A DNA stretch of 17,095 nucleotides from JBFKUL01 sp041635755 (GCA_041635755.1 JBFKUL010000031.1:1-17095); one strand, 5' to 3'. Positions 1-8,262 are shown, counted from the stretch's first letter. Numbers and translations are program-made. The notes: generated by a model from the sequence alone, not told the origin.

Positions 1-831
1 CAGACCCTTGACGAACCACCTCTGCATCAGCAGCACCACCAGCGCGGGCGGTATCATCGCCAGCATGGCGGTCGCCATGATGAGGTTCCATTCGTTCGCG
101 GCGTCGCTGCCGACGATCATGCGCTTGATGCCGATAACGGTGGTGTACATCGATTCTTCGGTTGTAATCAGAAGCGGCCAGAGGTACTGGTTCCAGCCGT
201 AGATGAACTGGATGACGAAGAGCGCCGCCATGGTCGTCTTCGACAGCGGCAGCAATACGTCCCAGAAAAAGCGCATCGGGGTCGCGCCATCGACGCGCGC
301 GGCCTCGGCCAGCTCGTCCGGCACCGTCATGAAGAACTGGCGGAACAAGAAGGTCGCGGTCGCCGAAGCGATGAGCGGCACTGTGAGGCCGGCATAGGTG
401 TTGAGCATCCCCAGGTCGGCAACGACCTTGAACGTCGGGATGATGCGCACCTCCACCGGCAGCATGAGGGTGATGAAGATCATCCAGAAGAAGAACATGC
501 GCAGCGGGAAGCGGAAATAGACGATGGCGAACGCCGAAATGATCGAAATGAGGATCTTGCCGATCGGGATGACGAGCGCCATCACGGTGCTATTGACGAG
601 CATCCTCGCCGCAGCGGCCTTCGAACCCTTGGTCGAGCCCGCGGCGAGTACCTGCGAATAGTTCTCCACCAGCTGGTCGCCGGGTACGAGCGGCATCGGC
701 ACCTGCATGATGCGCTCGAGCGAATGCGTCGAGGCGACGAACGTCACGTAGACCGGAAACGCAATGAGGAGCACGCCGACAATCAGCACGGCGTGCGCCA
801 GAAACGTGAGGCCGGGCCGGTTCTCAACCAT
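1..831 (-). CDS. ugpE: sn-glycerol-3-phosphate ABC transporter permease UgpE (3' end outside window)
   Basis: Inner-membrane permease of the UgpBAEC glycerol-3-phosphate importer, pairing with UgpA. I translated the minus strand from the ATG at 831: 277 residues are visible, starting MVENRPGLTF, and the frame is open to base 1. From memory it resembles E. coli UgpE (281 residues) along its whole length, including FRFPLRMFFFWMIFITLMLP at about 106-125 and FIYGWNQYLWPL at 209-220. The cytoplasmic EAA loop that contacts the ATPase is at about 176-196 (EAARVDGATPMRFFW). About six hydrophobic segments are seen. The start overlaps the ugpA stop by one base (TGATG), so translation is probably coupled. 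Only a few C-terminal codons should be missing. Identification is secure at family level; substrate is inferred from similarity to UgpE. Confidence 0.95.
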   Translation of the reverse strand, partial: MVENRPGLTFLAHAVLIVGVLLIAFPVYVTFVASTHSLERIMQVPMPLVPGDQLVENYSQVLAAGSTKGSKAAAARMLVNSTVMALVIPIGKILISIISAFAIVYFRFPLRMFFFWMIFITLMLPVEVRIIPTFKVVADLGMLNTYAGLTVPLIASATATFLFRQFFMTVPDELAEAARVDGATPMRFFWDVLLPLSKTTMAALFVIQFIYGWNQYLWPLLITTEESMYTTVIGIKRMIVGSDAANEWNLIMATAMLAMIPPALVVLLMQRWFVKGL

Positions 832-1712
832 CAGTACTGGACCTTCCGCTCGATGTACCGGAACTGCGCCACCGTGAGGGCGATGACGATGAACATCAGG
901 ATCACCGACTGCGCCGAGGAGCCGCCCAGGTCGGCGGCCTTCACGCCGTCGTGATAGACCTTGTAGACGAGGATCTGCGTGGCCTGTGCCGGGCCACCCT
1001 GCGTCGTGGCGTCGATGATGCCGAAGGTGCTGAAGAAAGCATAGACGATGTTGACCACCAGCAGGAAGAAGGTCGTGGGAGAAAGCAGCGGGAAGACAAC
1101 CGTCCAGAAGCGCCGCGTCGGGCTGGCGCCGTCGATCGCCGCCGCCTCAATCAGCGACTTCGGGATCGATTGCAGCCCGGCGAGGAAGAAGAGGAAGTTG
1201 TAGCTGATCTGGTTCCACACCGAGGCAATCACGACAAGCAGCAGCGCCTGGTCGTCGTTGATGATCCAGTTCCAGTCGATGCCGAACCCCTTCAGCACGT
1301 ACGTAACGATGCCGATCGAGGGCGCGAAGAGAAACGCAAAGAGCACGCCGGCGACCGCCGGCGCGATCGCATAAGGCCAGATGAGGAACGTCTTGTATGC
1401 CATCGCGCCGCGCAGCACACGATCGGCCATCGCGGCGAGCAACAGCGAGATCGCAAGGCCGAAAAAGGCCACCAGCACGCTGAAGATCGCCGTCACCTTG
1501 AACGAGTTAAGGTAGCTGCTGTCCTTGAACAGCGTGGCGAAGTTCTGCAAACCGACGAACTGGGTCTTCAGGCCGAAGGCGTCCTGCAGCTGAAACGCGA
1601 ACCAGACCGCCTGCGCCGCCGGCCAGAAGAAGAACACCACCGTGATCGCGATCTGCGGCGCGACCAGCGCGTAGGGCAACCACGCCGAACGGAAGAGGAC
1701 GCGCTTTTCCAT
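831..1712 (-). CDS. ugpA: sn-glycerol-3-phosphate ABC transporter permease UgpA
   Basis: Second inner-membrane permease of the glycerol-3-phosphate importer, 293 residues, close to the 295 of E. coli UgpA. Recognised by WLPYALVAPQIAITVVFFFW at 11-30, QFVGLQNFATLF at 51-62, QISYNFLFF at 168-176 and the EAA loop at about 189-211 (EAAAIDGASPTRRF). About six membrane segments are visible. The start is set by an in-frame TGA eight codons upstream (1736-1734) with no other ATG, GTG or TTG between. No good Shine-Dalgarno sequence precedes it. It lies about 180 bases after ugpB, a gap holding a stable hairpin, and overlaps ugpE by one base. Expression below that of ugpB is plausible from this layout but is inference. 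Confidence 0.96.
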   Translation of the reverse strand: MEKRVLFRSAWLPYALVAPQIAITVVFFFWPAAQAVWFAFQLQDAFGLKTQFVGLQNFATLFKDSSYLNSFKVTAIFSVLVAFFGLAISLLLAAMADRVLRGAMAYKTFLIWPYAIAPAVAGVLFAFLFAPSIGIVTYVLKGFGIDWNWIINDDQALLLVVIASVWNQISYNFLFFLAGLQSIPKSLIEAAAIDGASPTRRFWTVVFPLLSPTTFFLLVVNIVYAFFSTFGIIDATTQGGPAQATQILVYKVYHDGVKAADLGGSSAQSVILMFIVIALTVAQFRYIERKVQY

Positions 1713-1857
1713 CAGACGATCAGGACGGCCGGCTCACGCTTCAAGGAAGTAGACGAGACCCACCCGCTACGGAGGGCAGCGCCGCGCCGACCAAAGGCAC
1801 CAACGGCCATGATCGAAGGCAAGAACTGCCGTGACCGGAGGTGCCGGGGGGGCTGAA

Positions 1858-1880
1858 GGGGGAGCGCGGATGCGCCCCCC
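1858..1880 (-). promoter_or_regulatory. Intercistronic GC hairpin between ugpB and ugpA
   Basis: Five G (1858-1862) plus GCGC (1864-1867) pair with GCGC (1872-1875) plus five C (1876-1880). This gives nine GC pairs with one bulged A and a four-base loop, 12 bases after the ugpB stop. There is no T-run after it on the minus strand, so it is not a standard intrinsic terminator. In ABC importer operons such hairpins often protect the upstream binding-protein mRNA from 3' decay or lower permease expression. That role is inferred here. Confidence 0.5.
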
Positions 1881-1891
1881 CGTCCTTTCTA

Positions 1892-3211
1892 CTACTTGTT
1901 CGCCGCCTCGAACTGCCGAAGGATCTCGTTGCCGCGCTTAACCGCGTCGTCGAGCGCCGCCTTGGCTTCCTTCTTGCCGGAGAACACCGCTTCAAGCTCC
2001 TCCTCGATCACGGTGCGGCCCTGCACAAAGTTACCGAAGCGCAAACCTTTCGAGTTTGCGGTCGGCGCCTTGTTGGTGAGCTGCTTCACCGCAAGCTCCG
2101 CACCCGGATCCTTCGCATAAAAACCCGACTTCTTCGTCATGTCGTAGGCGGCCTGGGTGATCGGCACGTACCCGGTGTCGGTATGCCACTCCATCTGCAC
2201 CTCGGGCCGGGACAGGAACGCCAGGAACTGCGCAACCGCGTTGTAATCCGACGCCTTCTTGCCACCCATCACCCACAGCGATGCGCCGCCAATGATCGAG
2301 TTCTGCGGCGCGCCGGCCACATCATCATGGTACGGAATCATGTTGATCGACCATTCGAACTTCGCCGCCCTGCGGATTCCCGCCTGCGCGCCCGTGCTGC
2401 CGGTGAACATCGCGCACTCGCCGCTCGAGAACTTGGCGTCGCCCTGGTTGGTACGGCCGGCATACGTGAATAGGCCCTTCTTCGCCATGTCGCCAAGCAT
2501 GGAAATGTGCTTCACGTGCGTGGGCGAATTGATCGTGAATTGGGTGTCCATGCCGCCGAAGCCGTTCTCCTTGGTGCCGATCGGCAGGTTGTGCCAGGCG
2601 CTGAAGTTCTCGACATGCTTCCAGGACGGCCAGCTCGTCGTGTAGACGCACTGCTGGCCTGCGGCCTTCAGCTTCTCGGCGGCGGCGAGAACTTCCTTCC
2701 AGGTCTTCGGCGCCTTGTCAGGGTCGAGGCCCGCCTTCTTGAATGCGTCCTTGTTGACGTAGAACATGACCGTCGAGCTGTTGAACGGGAACGACAGCAT
2801 GTTTCCCTGCGGATCGGAGTAATAGCCTGTGACGGTCGGCAGGTACGCCTTGGGATCGAACGGTACGCCGGAATCACCCATTACCTTGGCCACGGGAACG
2901 ATCGCGCCCTTGGCCGCCATCATGGTGGCGGTGCCGACCTCGAATACCTGCAGCATGTGCGGGCCGCTGCCGGCACGGAACGCCGCAATCGCGGCGGTCA
3001 TGGACTCCGGGTACGAGCCCTTGAACGTCGTAACGACCTTGACGTCTTTCTGACTGGCATTGAATTTTTCGGCTAGCGCATTCGTTTTCTCGCCGAGCGC
3101 GCCCCCCATCGAGTGCCAGAACTGGATTTCGGTCTGCGCCAGGGCGCTCGTGGCGCCGAAGCTCATCAGACCGGCGCCGGCCAATGCGGCGGCGAGTTTA
3201 TGGATACGCAT
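1892..3211 (-). CDS. ugpB: sn-glycerol-3-phosphate-binding periplasmic protein UgpB
   Basis: Periplasmic binding protein that captures glycerol-3-phosphate and delivers it to UgpAE. It has 439 residues against 438 in E. coli. A signal peptide covers about residues 1-25 (MRIHKLAAAL...ALA, then QTE). Conserved family stretches include IQFWHSMGG just after the signal peptide, EVGTATMMA, FNSSTVMFYVNKDAFKKAGL, NAIIGGASLWVM-like NSIIGGASLWVM, and KGLRFGNFVQGR near the C-terminus; Glu, Ser and Arg ligands expected in these motifs are present. I chose the ATG at 3211 because it opens the signal peptide and has a strong AGGAGG eight bases upstream; the same frame is open further up to 3490 but that extension has no family likeness. 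First gene of the ugpBAE operon; divergent from the amidase gene. Confidence 0.96.
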   Translation of the reverse strand: MRIHKLAAALAGAGLMSFGATSALAQTEIQFWHSMGGALGEKTNALAEKFNASQKDVKVVTTFKGSYPESMTAAIAAFRAGSGPHMLQVFEVGTATMMAAKGAIVPVAKVMGDSGVPFDPKAYLPTVTGYYSDPQGNMLSFPFNSSTVMFYVNKDAFKKAGLDPDKAPKTWKEVLAAAEKLKAAGQQCVYTTSWPSWKHVENFSAWHNLPIGTKENGFGGMDTQFTINSPTHVKHISMLGDMAKKGLFTYAGRTNQGDAKFSSGECAMFTGSTGAQAGIRRAAKFEWSINMIPYHDDVAGAPQNSIIGGASLWVMGGKKASDYNAVAQFLAFLSRPEVQMEWHTDTGYVPITQAAYDMTKKSGFYAKDPGAELAVKQLTNKAPTANSKGLRFGNFVQGRTVIEEELEAVFSGKKEAKAALDDAVKRGNEILRQFEAANK

Positions 3212-3289
3212 AAGAGAACTCCTCCTAGAGAATTTTTTAAGTGGCGCGTACCGGACGCTCCCTGCGGCCCGGCGGCCAACTGCGCGGGC

Positions 3290-3318
3290 AGTATAGCGGC
3301 GAATTGTGATCGCGGCAC
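3290..3318 (-). promoter_or_regulatory. Candidate promoter of the ugpBAE operon
   Basis: On the minus strand TATACT lies at 3295-3290, a five-of-six match to the sigma70 -10 box, with the weak GTGCCG 17 bases upstream. Transcription would start near 3283, leaving a leader of about 70 bases before ugpB. No Pho box and no full CRP palindrome was found by eye in the 272-base gap between ugpB and the amidase gene. On the plus strand a TATCAT at 3433-3438 could be the -10 of the amidase gene, with no convincing -35. Confidence 0.35.
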
Positions 3319-3483
3319 TTCCGCACCGCAGCAGCCCCGGCGCGCCGCGCTCAGGCCGCCCTCCCGCAGGTCGCCCGAGCCTGCGCGCTTGTGTGCAGCG
3401 AACCGCGGGTGCCGCTCCGGAGCGCCAATCGCTATCATGGCCCCCTGCCGCAGCGCCCCTCCGTCGTCCCGCAGAGAGCGTCC

Positions 3484-4896
3484 ATGACAAGCCTGCACGA
3501 ATTCACCGCCGTCCAGCTCGCCGAGCGCTACGCCCGCGGCGAAGTTTCCCCGGTCGACGTCACGCGCGGTTTGCTCGAGCGCATCGACGTCTGGGAGCCG
3601 AAGCTGAACGCGATGTACCTTGTGAGCCGCGAGAACGCTCTCGCCGCGGCGCGGGAGTCCGAGGCGCGCTGGCGCGCCGGCAAGCCGCGCTCGCCGCTCG
3701 ACGGCGTGCCGATCACGATCAAAGAGAATATCCATACCCAGGGCGATCGCTCGCCCGTGGGCACGCGCGCCAACGAGGACCTGCCGCCCTACGAGCTCGA
3801 TGCACCGCCTGCCGCCCGCGTGCGCGAAGCGGGCTGCGTGATCCTCGGCAAGACCACGATGCCGGACTACGGCATGCTCTCCGCGGGCCTCTCGAGCCTG
3901 CACGGCGTGACGCGCAATCCCTGGCGCCTCGATCGCAACACCTCGGGCTCGAGCTCGGGCGCCGGCGCCGCCGCCGCGGCGGGCTACGCGCCGCTTCACC
4001 TGGGTACCGACATCGGCGGCTCGGTGCGCCTGCCGGCGACGCATTGCGGCCTTTTCGGGCTCAAGCCGAGCCTCGGGCGCGTGCCGGTCTATCCGCCCTT
4101 CATGGGCCGCGTCACCGGACCGATGACGCGTAGCGTCGCCGACTCGGCGATGCTCATGAACGTCCTTACGCGGCCCGATGCGCGCGACTTCATGAGCCTG
4201 CCCTACCAGCCGACTGATTTTTTCGCCGTGGTGCGCGAGGCGGGGCCCGCGCGGCTGCGCAATCTGCGCGTCGGCTTCCTGCCGGAGATGGGCTGCGGAT
4301 TGCCGGTGCACGCCGAGGTGCGCGCCGCGGCCGAGGCGGCCGGACTTGCGCTGCAGCAGGCCGGCTGCATTGTCGAGCAGATGCCCTCGTTCCTCACCGC
4401 GGAGATGCTCGACGGCATGTCGCAGTTCTTCGAAGCGCGCTCGCACAACGACTTCGTGCAACTGCCGCGCGATCGCCAGGCGAAGGTGCTGCCGTTCATT
4501 GCCGAATGGTGCACCTGGCGCGCCAAGAAGTTCAGCGGCCGCGAGGTCATCGCGGCGTACGGCATGGTGATGGCGATGCGCGAAGCCGCGGTGCGCGCCA
4601 CCTTGCCGTTCGACTACGTGCTCTCGCCGACCTCGCCGATCCTGCCCTACGAGGCGGAGGCGCCCTGCCCGGGCAGCGACCCGAGGAACGCCCTACCCCA
4701 TATCGCCTTCACGGTGCCCTACAACATGTCGGAGCAGCCCGCGGCGTCGATCAATTGGGTCGCAAGCGCGAACGGCCTGCCGATCGGCGTGCAGGTGATC
4801 GGGCGGCGCTTCGATGACGCCGGCGTGCTGCGCATCGCGGCGGCGCTGGAGCGGCTCCGCCCGGCGCAGGCCGCCTGGCCCGAGCCCGGCGCCTAG
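3484..4896 (+). CDS. Amidase-signature family hydrolase (GatA-like fold)
   Basis: Cytoplasmic amidase of the amidase-signature family, 470 residues, hydrolysing a carboxamide; the substrate cannot be read from sequence. The Ser-cisSer-Lys triad is present: Lys80 (PITIKEN), cis-Ser156 in SGSSSGAGAAAAAG, and nucleophile Ser180 in TDIGGSVRLPA. The 24-residue spacing between the two serines equals that of GatA. The C-terminal part has the usual AASINWVASANGLPIGVQVIG block. I chose the ATG at 3484 (MTSLHEFTAVQLAERYARGE) because homology-like sequence begins there; the frame is open 93 bases further upstream, but that stretch looks non-coding. The ribosome site is weak. No gatB or gatC is nearby, so a stand-alone amidase is more likely than a tRNA amidotransferase subunit. 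It converges on the M81 peptidase gene with a 28-base gap. Confidence 0.9.
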   Translation: MTSLHEFTAVQLAERYARGEVSPVDVTRGLLERIDVWEPKLNAMYLVSRENALAAARESEARWRAGKPRSPLDGVPITIKENIHTQGDRSPVGTRANEDLPPYELDAPPAARVREAGCVILGKTTMPDYGMLSAGLSSLHGVTRNPWRLDRNTSGSSSGAGAAAAAGYAPLHLGTDIGGSVRLPATHCGLFGLKPSLGRVPVYPPFMGRVTGPMTRSVADSAMLMNVLTRPDARDFMSLPYQPTDFFAVVREAGPARLRNLRVGFLPEMGCGLPVHAEVRAAAEAAGLALQQAGCIVEQMPSFLTAEMLDGMSQFFEARSHNDFVQLPRDRQAKVLPFIAEWCTWRAKKFSGREVIAAYGMVMAMREAAVRATLPFDYVLSPTSPILPYEAEAPCPGSDPRNALPHIAFTVPYNMSEQPAASINWVASANGLPIGVQVIGRRFDDAGVLRIAAALERLRPAQAAWPEPGA

Positions 4897-4924
4897 CGGG
4901 TCTTCCCCGCGGGGCCGCGCAGCG

Positions 4925-6430
4925 TCAGCCGGCGTGCACCGGGCCGAGCGGACGCAACCGGACGCCTTTGCGCAGCCGCGTCCACTTGAACTCGGACGGA
5001 TCCGCGAGGGCCGGACCGGGCGACTTGACCACCAGCACCTCCTTGGCGATCGGCTCAAAGTCGGCGCGAAAGTGCACCGAGCTCTTTAGCGCGAGAATGC
5101 GCTCCCTGCGCGGCTCGAGCCCGAGGTGGCGGAACATCTCCTGATCGGCCGCCTGGCACTTTCTCGAGGCGAGCGCGACGCGCACGCCGGGAGCCGCGCG
5201 GCTGCGCAGCAGCGCCATCGGCCCGAGGTTCATGCGAAAACCGCGAAACATCGGCCCGGTGCAGGTGAACTGCCCGTCGCCGAGCCGCTCGACGGTGAAC
5301 TCGCCTTCGAAGGGCGCATCGCCCGGCACGCGCGATCGACCGCCCAAGGCGAAGGCGAGCGTGGCGCCGGCGCCCGCCTCGTGCGCGCGCGTCGCCGAGG
5401 CCGGGTCGATCAGCAGGCCGAGGGCCGCGCCGCGTGCGTTTTGCCGCACCAGTGAACCGAGCAGGCCGGTAGTGTCGCCGTTGCCGCCGGCACCCGGGTT
5501 GTCCTGCGTGTCGGCGAGCACCACCGGTGCGTTCGGCTCGCCGCGCGCGCGGGCGCGCTGCACCGCCGCGTCGGGCGCGTGCAGCTCGAGCGCGAAGGCG
5601 CGTTCGGCGCCGGCCACCATCTCGTGCAGCTGCGCAACAAGGCGCTCGACCTCGCGCGTTTCGCCGCCGTAGCCGAACACCGCCATGCCGCACTCCGCGA
5701 AATCGGCCATCGGAAACCCCGGCGCGAACGAGAGCATCGCGTCGTGCCGGTTCTCGAGCTCGCCGAGCTCGCGGTAGATGCTGCGGCACGGCTCGATGAA
5801 CGAGCATTGCGAAGGGATACCGGTGAGGAAATCGAGCGTGCGGTAGCAGCGCGCCAGCGCGTTGCCCGATTTCAGCATGCGCTCGAGCAGCCGCGCGGCG
5901 CGCGCGCCGGTGTCGGCCATGTCGACGTGCGGATAGGTGCGGTAGGCGACCAGCGCGTCGGCGCGCTCGAACATCGCCTGCGTGACATTGGCATGCAGAT
6001 CCAGGCTCACCGCGATCGGCACCCGCGGCCCGACCGCCGCGCGCACGCGGCGCAGCAGCTCGCCTTCGCCGTCGTCGTACTCCTCGCTCACCATGGCCCC
6101 GTGCAGGTCGAGATAAACGCCATCCAGACGGCCGGCGTCCTCGAGACGCGTGACGATCTCGCCGGCAATTTTCTCGTAGGCCTCGCGGGTGACCTGCGCC
6201 GAGGGGCTCGCGGCGGCCCAGGCCGTCGCCACCAGCTCGTGGCCCATCGCACGCAGGGCCTGAATCGCGCCCGCCGCCGGGATGTTGGCGCCTTCCACGG
6301 CGTCGAACAGCGCCGGGCCGTACTGCGCGCCCGGCCAGCCGCCGCCGAACTCGAACGCGCGATAGTCCGCGGGCGAAGGCGCGAAGGTGTTGGTCTCGTG
6401 CTGGAAGCCGCCGATCGCGATGCGTGCCAT
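4925..6430 (-). CDS. M81 family metallopeptidase (MlrC-like)
   Basis: Probable zinc-dependent peptidase/amide hydrolase of 501 residues. The family is named for MlrC of the microcystin breakdown pathway, but most members have unknown substrates. The start MARIAIGGFQHETNTFAPSP is typical. Candidate metal and catalytic residues, placed by the spacing I recall for MlrC (D-x-H then His 22 residues on): Glu12 in HETNTF, His110 in DLHGAMV, Asp144 and His146 in SLDLHAN, and His168 in YRTYPHVD. All are present, so the enzyme looks intact. A glycine-rich DNPGAGGNGDTT follows at 310-321. No signal peptide, so it is cytoplasmic. No clear Shine-Dalgarno precedes the start. It is divergent from a peptide importer operon and convergent with an amidase, which suggests it cleaves imported peptides or amides (inference). 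Confidence 0.9.
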   Translation of the reverse strand: MARIAIGGFQHETNTFAPSPADYRAFEFGGGWPGAQYGPALFDAVEGANIPAAGAIQALRAMGHELVATAWAAASPSAQVTREAYEKIAGEIVTRLEDAGRLDGVYLDLHGAMVSEEYDDGEGELLRRVRAAVGPRVPIAVSLDLHANVTQAMFERADALVAYRTYPHVDMADTGARAARLLERMLKSGNALARCYRTLDFLTGIPSQCSFIEPCRSIYRELGELENRHDAMLSFAPGFPMADFAECGMAVFGYGGETREVERLVAQLHEMVAGAERAFALELHAPDAAVQRARARGEPNAPVVLADTQDNPGAGGNGDTTGLLGSLVRQNARGAALGLLIDPASATRAHEAGAGATLAFALGGRSRVPGDAPFEGEFTVERLGDGQFTCTGPMFRGFRMNLGPMALLRSRAAPGVRVALASRKCQAADQEMFRHLGLEPRRERILALKSSVHFRADFEPIAKEVLVVKSPGPALADPSEFKWTRLRKGVRLRPLGPVHAG

Positions 6431-6514
6431 CGTTGTTGCCGCCGTTCAAACAGGGAAGGGAGGCGCGAGCGTACTGCGCACCCCGCAAGGGCGACAAGCG
6501 CCGGATCGCAGCGC

Positions 6515-6543
6515 TTGCCCGCTCCGGAGCCTTGGGCTAACCT
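6515..6543 (+). promoter_or_regulatory. Candidate weak promoter of the peptide importer operon
   Basis: TTGCCC (6515-6520) is followed after 17 bases by TAACCT (6538-6543), a weak sigma70-like pair (four and three matches of six). It lies in the 176-base divergent gap between the M81 peptidase and the binding-protein gene and would give a leader of about 57 bases. Nothing stronger was seen in the gap. Placement is tentative. Confidence 0.25.
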
Positions 6544-6606
6544 GTGCCCATCCCCCCGCAGCCGCGAACAGCCGGCGCCCCGGGGGCATCCATCCAGGAG
6601 GAGTCC

Positions 6607-8196
6607 ATGGTATTTCACCGCAAGCTTGCTTCGGCTATTGTCGGCACGGCGCTGGTCGCCTGCGCCGGCGCAGCCTCGGCGCAGGGCGATCCGAAGGTCC
6701 TGCGCGTCGTGCCGCACTCGAACCTCGCGATTCTCGATCCGATCTGGACCACCGCGTACATGAGCCGCAACCACGGCTACATGATCTACGACACGCTGTT
6801 CGGCACCGACGAGAAGAGCCAGATCAAGCCGCAAATGGTCGAGAGCTGGACCGAATCGCCGGACCACCGGCTCTGGACGTTCAAATTGCGCAAGGGCCTG
6901 GAATTCCACGACGGCGCGCCGGTGACCGGCGAGGACGTGGTGGCCTCCCTTGCCCGCTGGGGCAAGCGCGATGCGATGGGCGTGGCGCTGATGACCTTCG
7001 TCGAGCGCATGGACTCGCCCTCATCCGATACCTTCCGCATCTTCCTGCGCGAGGCCAACGGTTTCGTGCTCGAGGCGCTGGGCAAGCCCTCGTCGAACGT
7101 GCCCTTCATCATGCCCAAGCGCGTCGCCGAGACCGACGCCTTCAAGCAGATCGAGGATTACACCGGCTCGGGCCCGTACATCTTCAAGCGCGACGAGTTC
7201 AAGCCGGGCGACCGCGCGGTATACGTGAAGAACCCCAAGTATCAGCCGCGCAAGGAGCCGGCTTCGGGCACCGCGGGCGGCAAGAACGTCTATGTTGAGC
7301 GCGTCGAGTGGAACCTCGCGTTGCGTGACGTGCAGGCGCAGGCCAACGCTCTGGTCAAAGGCGAGATCGACATCCTCGAGTCGCTCTCCTTCGACCACTA
7401 CGAGAGCATGTCAAAGGAGAAGGGCGTCAAGGTGCTCAACCCGAACCTCGGTCTCCAATACATGTGCCGCTTCAACCATCTGCACCCGCCCTTCGACAAG
7501 GCCGCGGTGCGTCGCGCCGCGATCGCATCGTTCGACCAGCGCCAGTTCCTCAAGGCGCAGGTCGGGGTCGACGAGCTTTCCAAGCCCTGCGCGTCGATGT
7601 TCACCTGCGGCACCCCCTACGCCAGCGACGCCGGCGCCGACCTCCAGTCGAAGTCGAACATGCGCAAGGCGCAGGAGCTGCTCAAGCAGTCGGGCTACGA
7701 CGGCACGCCGGTGGTGCTGATGAAGCCCACCGATTTGCACTCGATCGGCAAGCTGCCGGACGTCGCGGGCCAGCTGATGCGCCAGGCCGGCTTCAAGGTC
7801 GACCTGCAGGCGATGGACTGGCAGACGCTGGTGTCGCGCCGCGCCAAGAAGGACGCGCCCTCGGCCGGCGGCTGGAACATGTTCTGCACCGCGTGGGTGG
7901 CGCCCGACATCTGGAGCCCGGTGAACAACGCGGCACTCGATGCGCGCGGCGACAAGTCGGGCTGGTTCGGCTGGCCGGACGGGCCGAAGCTCCAGGACCT
8001 GCGAGCGCAGTTCATGCGCGAGACCGACGCGGCGAAAAAGAAGAAGCTCGCCGAGGCGGTTCAGGCCGAGGCCTTCAACATCGCCACGCACGCGCCGCTC
8101 GGCGAGTACGTGCAGCCGGCGGCGATCCGCTCGAATGTAAGCGGGCTGATCACTTCGGGCATGGCGAACGTGTACTGGAACATCAAGAAGAACTGA
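6607..8196 (+). CDS. Peptide/nickel-type ABC transporter substrate-binding protein (SBP family 5)
   Basis: Extracytoplasmic binding protein of a Dpp/Opp-type importer, 529 residues, the usual size for SBP family 5. The ATG at 6607 has AGGAGG six bases upstream and opens a signal peptide: cleavage after ASA at residue 25 is likely, although Leu16-Val-Ala-Cys19 also fits a lipobox, so it could be a lipoprotein. Family features include ILDPIWTTAYMSRNHGYMIY, the YTGSGPYIFKRDEFKPG block near 194-210, and WNLALRDVQAQANALVKGEIDI. It heads an operon with two permeases and a fused ATPase; a strong terminator-like hairpin separates it from the permeases, as expected where the binding protein is needed in excess. 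Ligand unknown: peptides, glutathione-like compounds or amides are possible. Confidence 0.93.
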   Translation: MVFHRKLASAIVGTALVACAGAASAQGDPKVLRVVPHSNLAILDPIWTTAYMSRNHGYMIYDTLFGTDEKSQIKPQMVESWTESPDHRLWTFKLRKGLEFHDGAPVTGEDVVASLARWGKRDAMGVALMTFVERMDSPSSDTFRIFLREANGFVLEALGKPSSNVPFIMPKRVAETDAFKQIEDYTGSGPYIFKRDEFKPGDRAVYVKNPKYQPRKEPASGTAGGKNVYVERVEWNLALRDVQAQANALVKGEIDILESLSFDHYESMSKEKGVKVLNPNLGLQYMCRFNHLHPPFDKAAVRRAAIASFDQRQFLKAQVGVDELSKPCASMFTCGTPYASDAGADLQSKSNMRKAQELLKQSGYDGTPVVLMKPTDLHSIGKLPDVAGQLMRQAGFKVDLQAMDWQTLVSRRAKKDAPSAGGWNMFCTAWVAPDIWSPVNNAALDARGDKSGWFGWPDGPKLQDLRAQFMRETDAAKKKKLAEAVQAEAFNIATHAPLGEYVQPAAIRSNVSGLITSGMANVYWNIKKN

Positions 8197-8214
8197 CGTA
8201 AGGCAGATCGAGGA

Positions 8215-8257
8215 AACGGCTCCCGCCCGCCAGGGTCGAGGAGCCGTTCCTTTTTTT
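8215..8257 (+). terminator. Intra-operon terminator/attenuator after the binding-protein gene
   Basis: AACGGCTCC (8215-8223) pairs perfectly with GGAGCCGTT (8240-8248), a nine-base stem with a 16-base loop, followed by CC and seven T (8251-8257). This is a textbook rho-independent terminator shape. It starts 18 bases after the binding-protein stop and its T-run ends five bases before the ATG of the next permease. Partial read-through must supply the rest of the operon unless another promoter exists within the binding-protein gene. Confidence 0.88.
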
Positions 8258-8262
8258 GACGC

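Noticed and set aside
3302..3320. CRP-like TCACA half site over the presumed ugp -35 region
   Set aside because: The partner half (AAGTG) does not match TGTGA; one half site alone is expected by chance.
3166..4461. 431-codon minus-strand frame opposite the amidase gene
   Set aside because: Antisense shadow of the amidase; His/Arg-rich and without family likeness.
4896..4924. Bidirectional terminator between the convergent amidase and M81 genes
   Set aside because: Only a five-base GCGGG/CCCGC stem and a CCCCGCGGGG palindrome, with no T-run on either strand.
5055..6497. 480-codon frame on the same strand as the M81 gene but in another frame
   Set aside because: Arg/Ala-rich frame-shifted shadow; the 501-residue frame carries all the family motifs.
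5579..6763. 394-codon plus-strand frame across the M81 gene and divergent gap
   Set aside because: Antisense shadow with no motif; it runs through the start regions of two genes.
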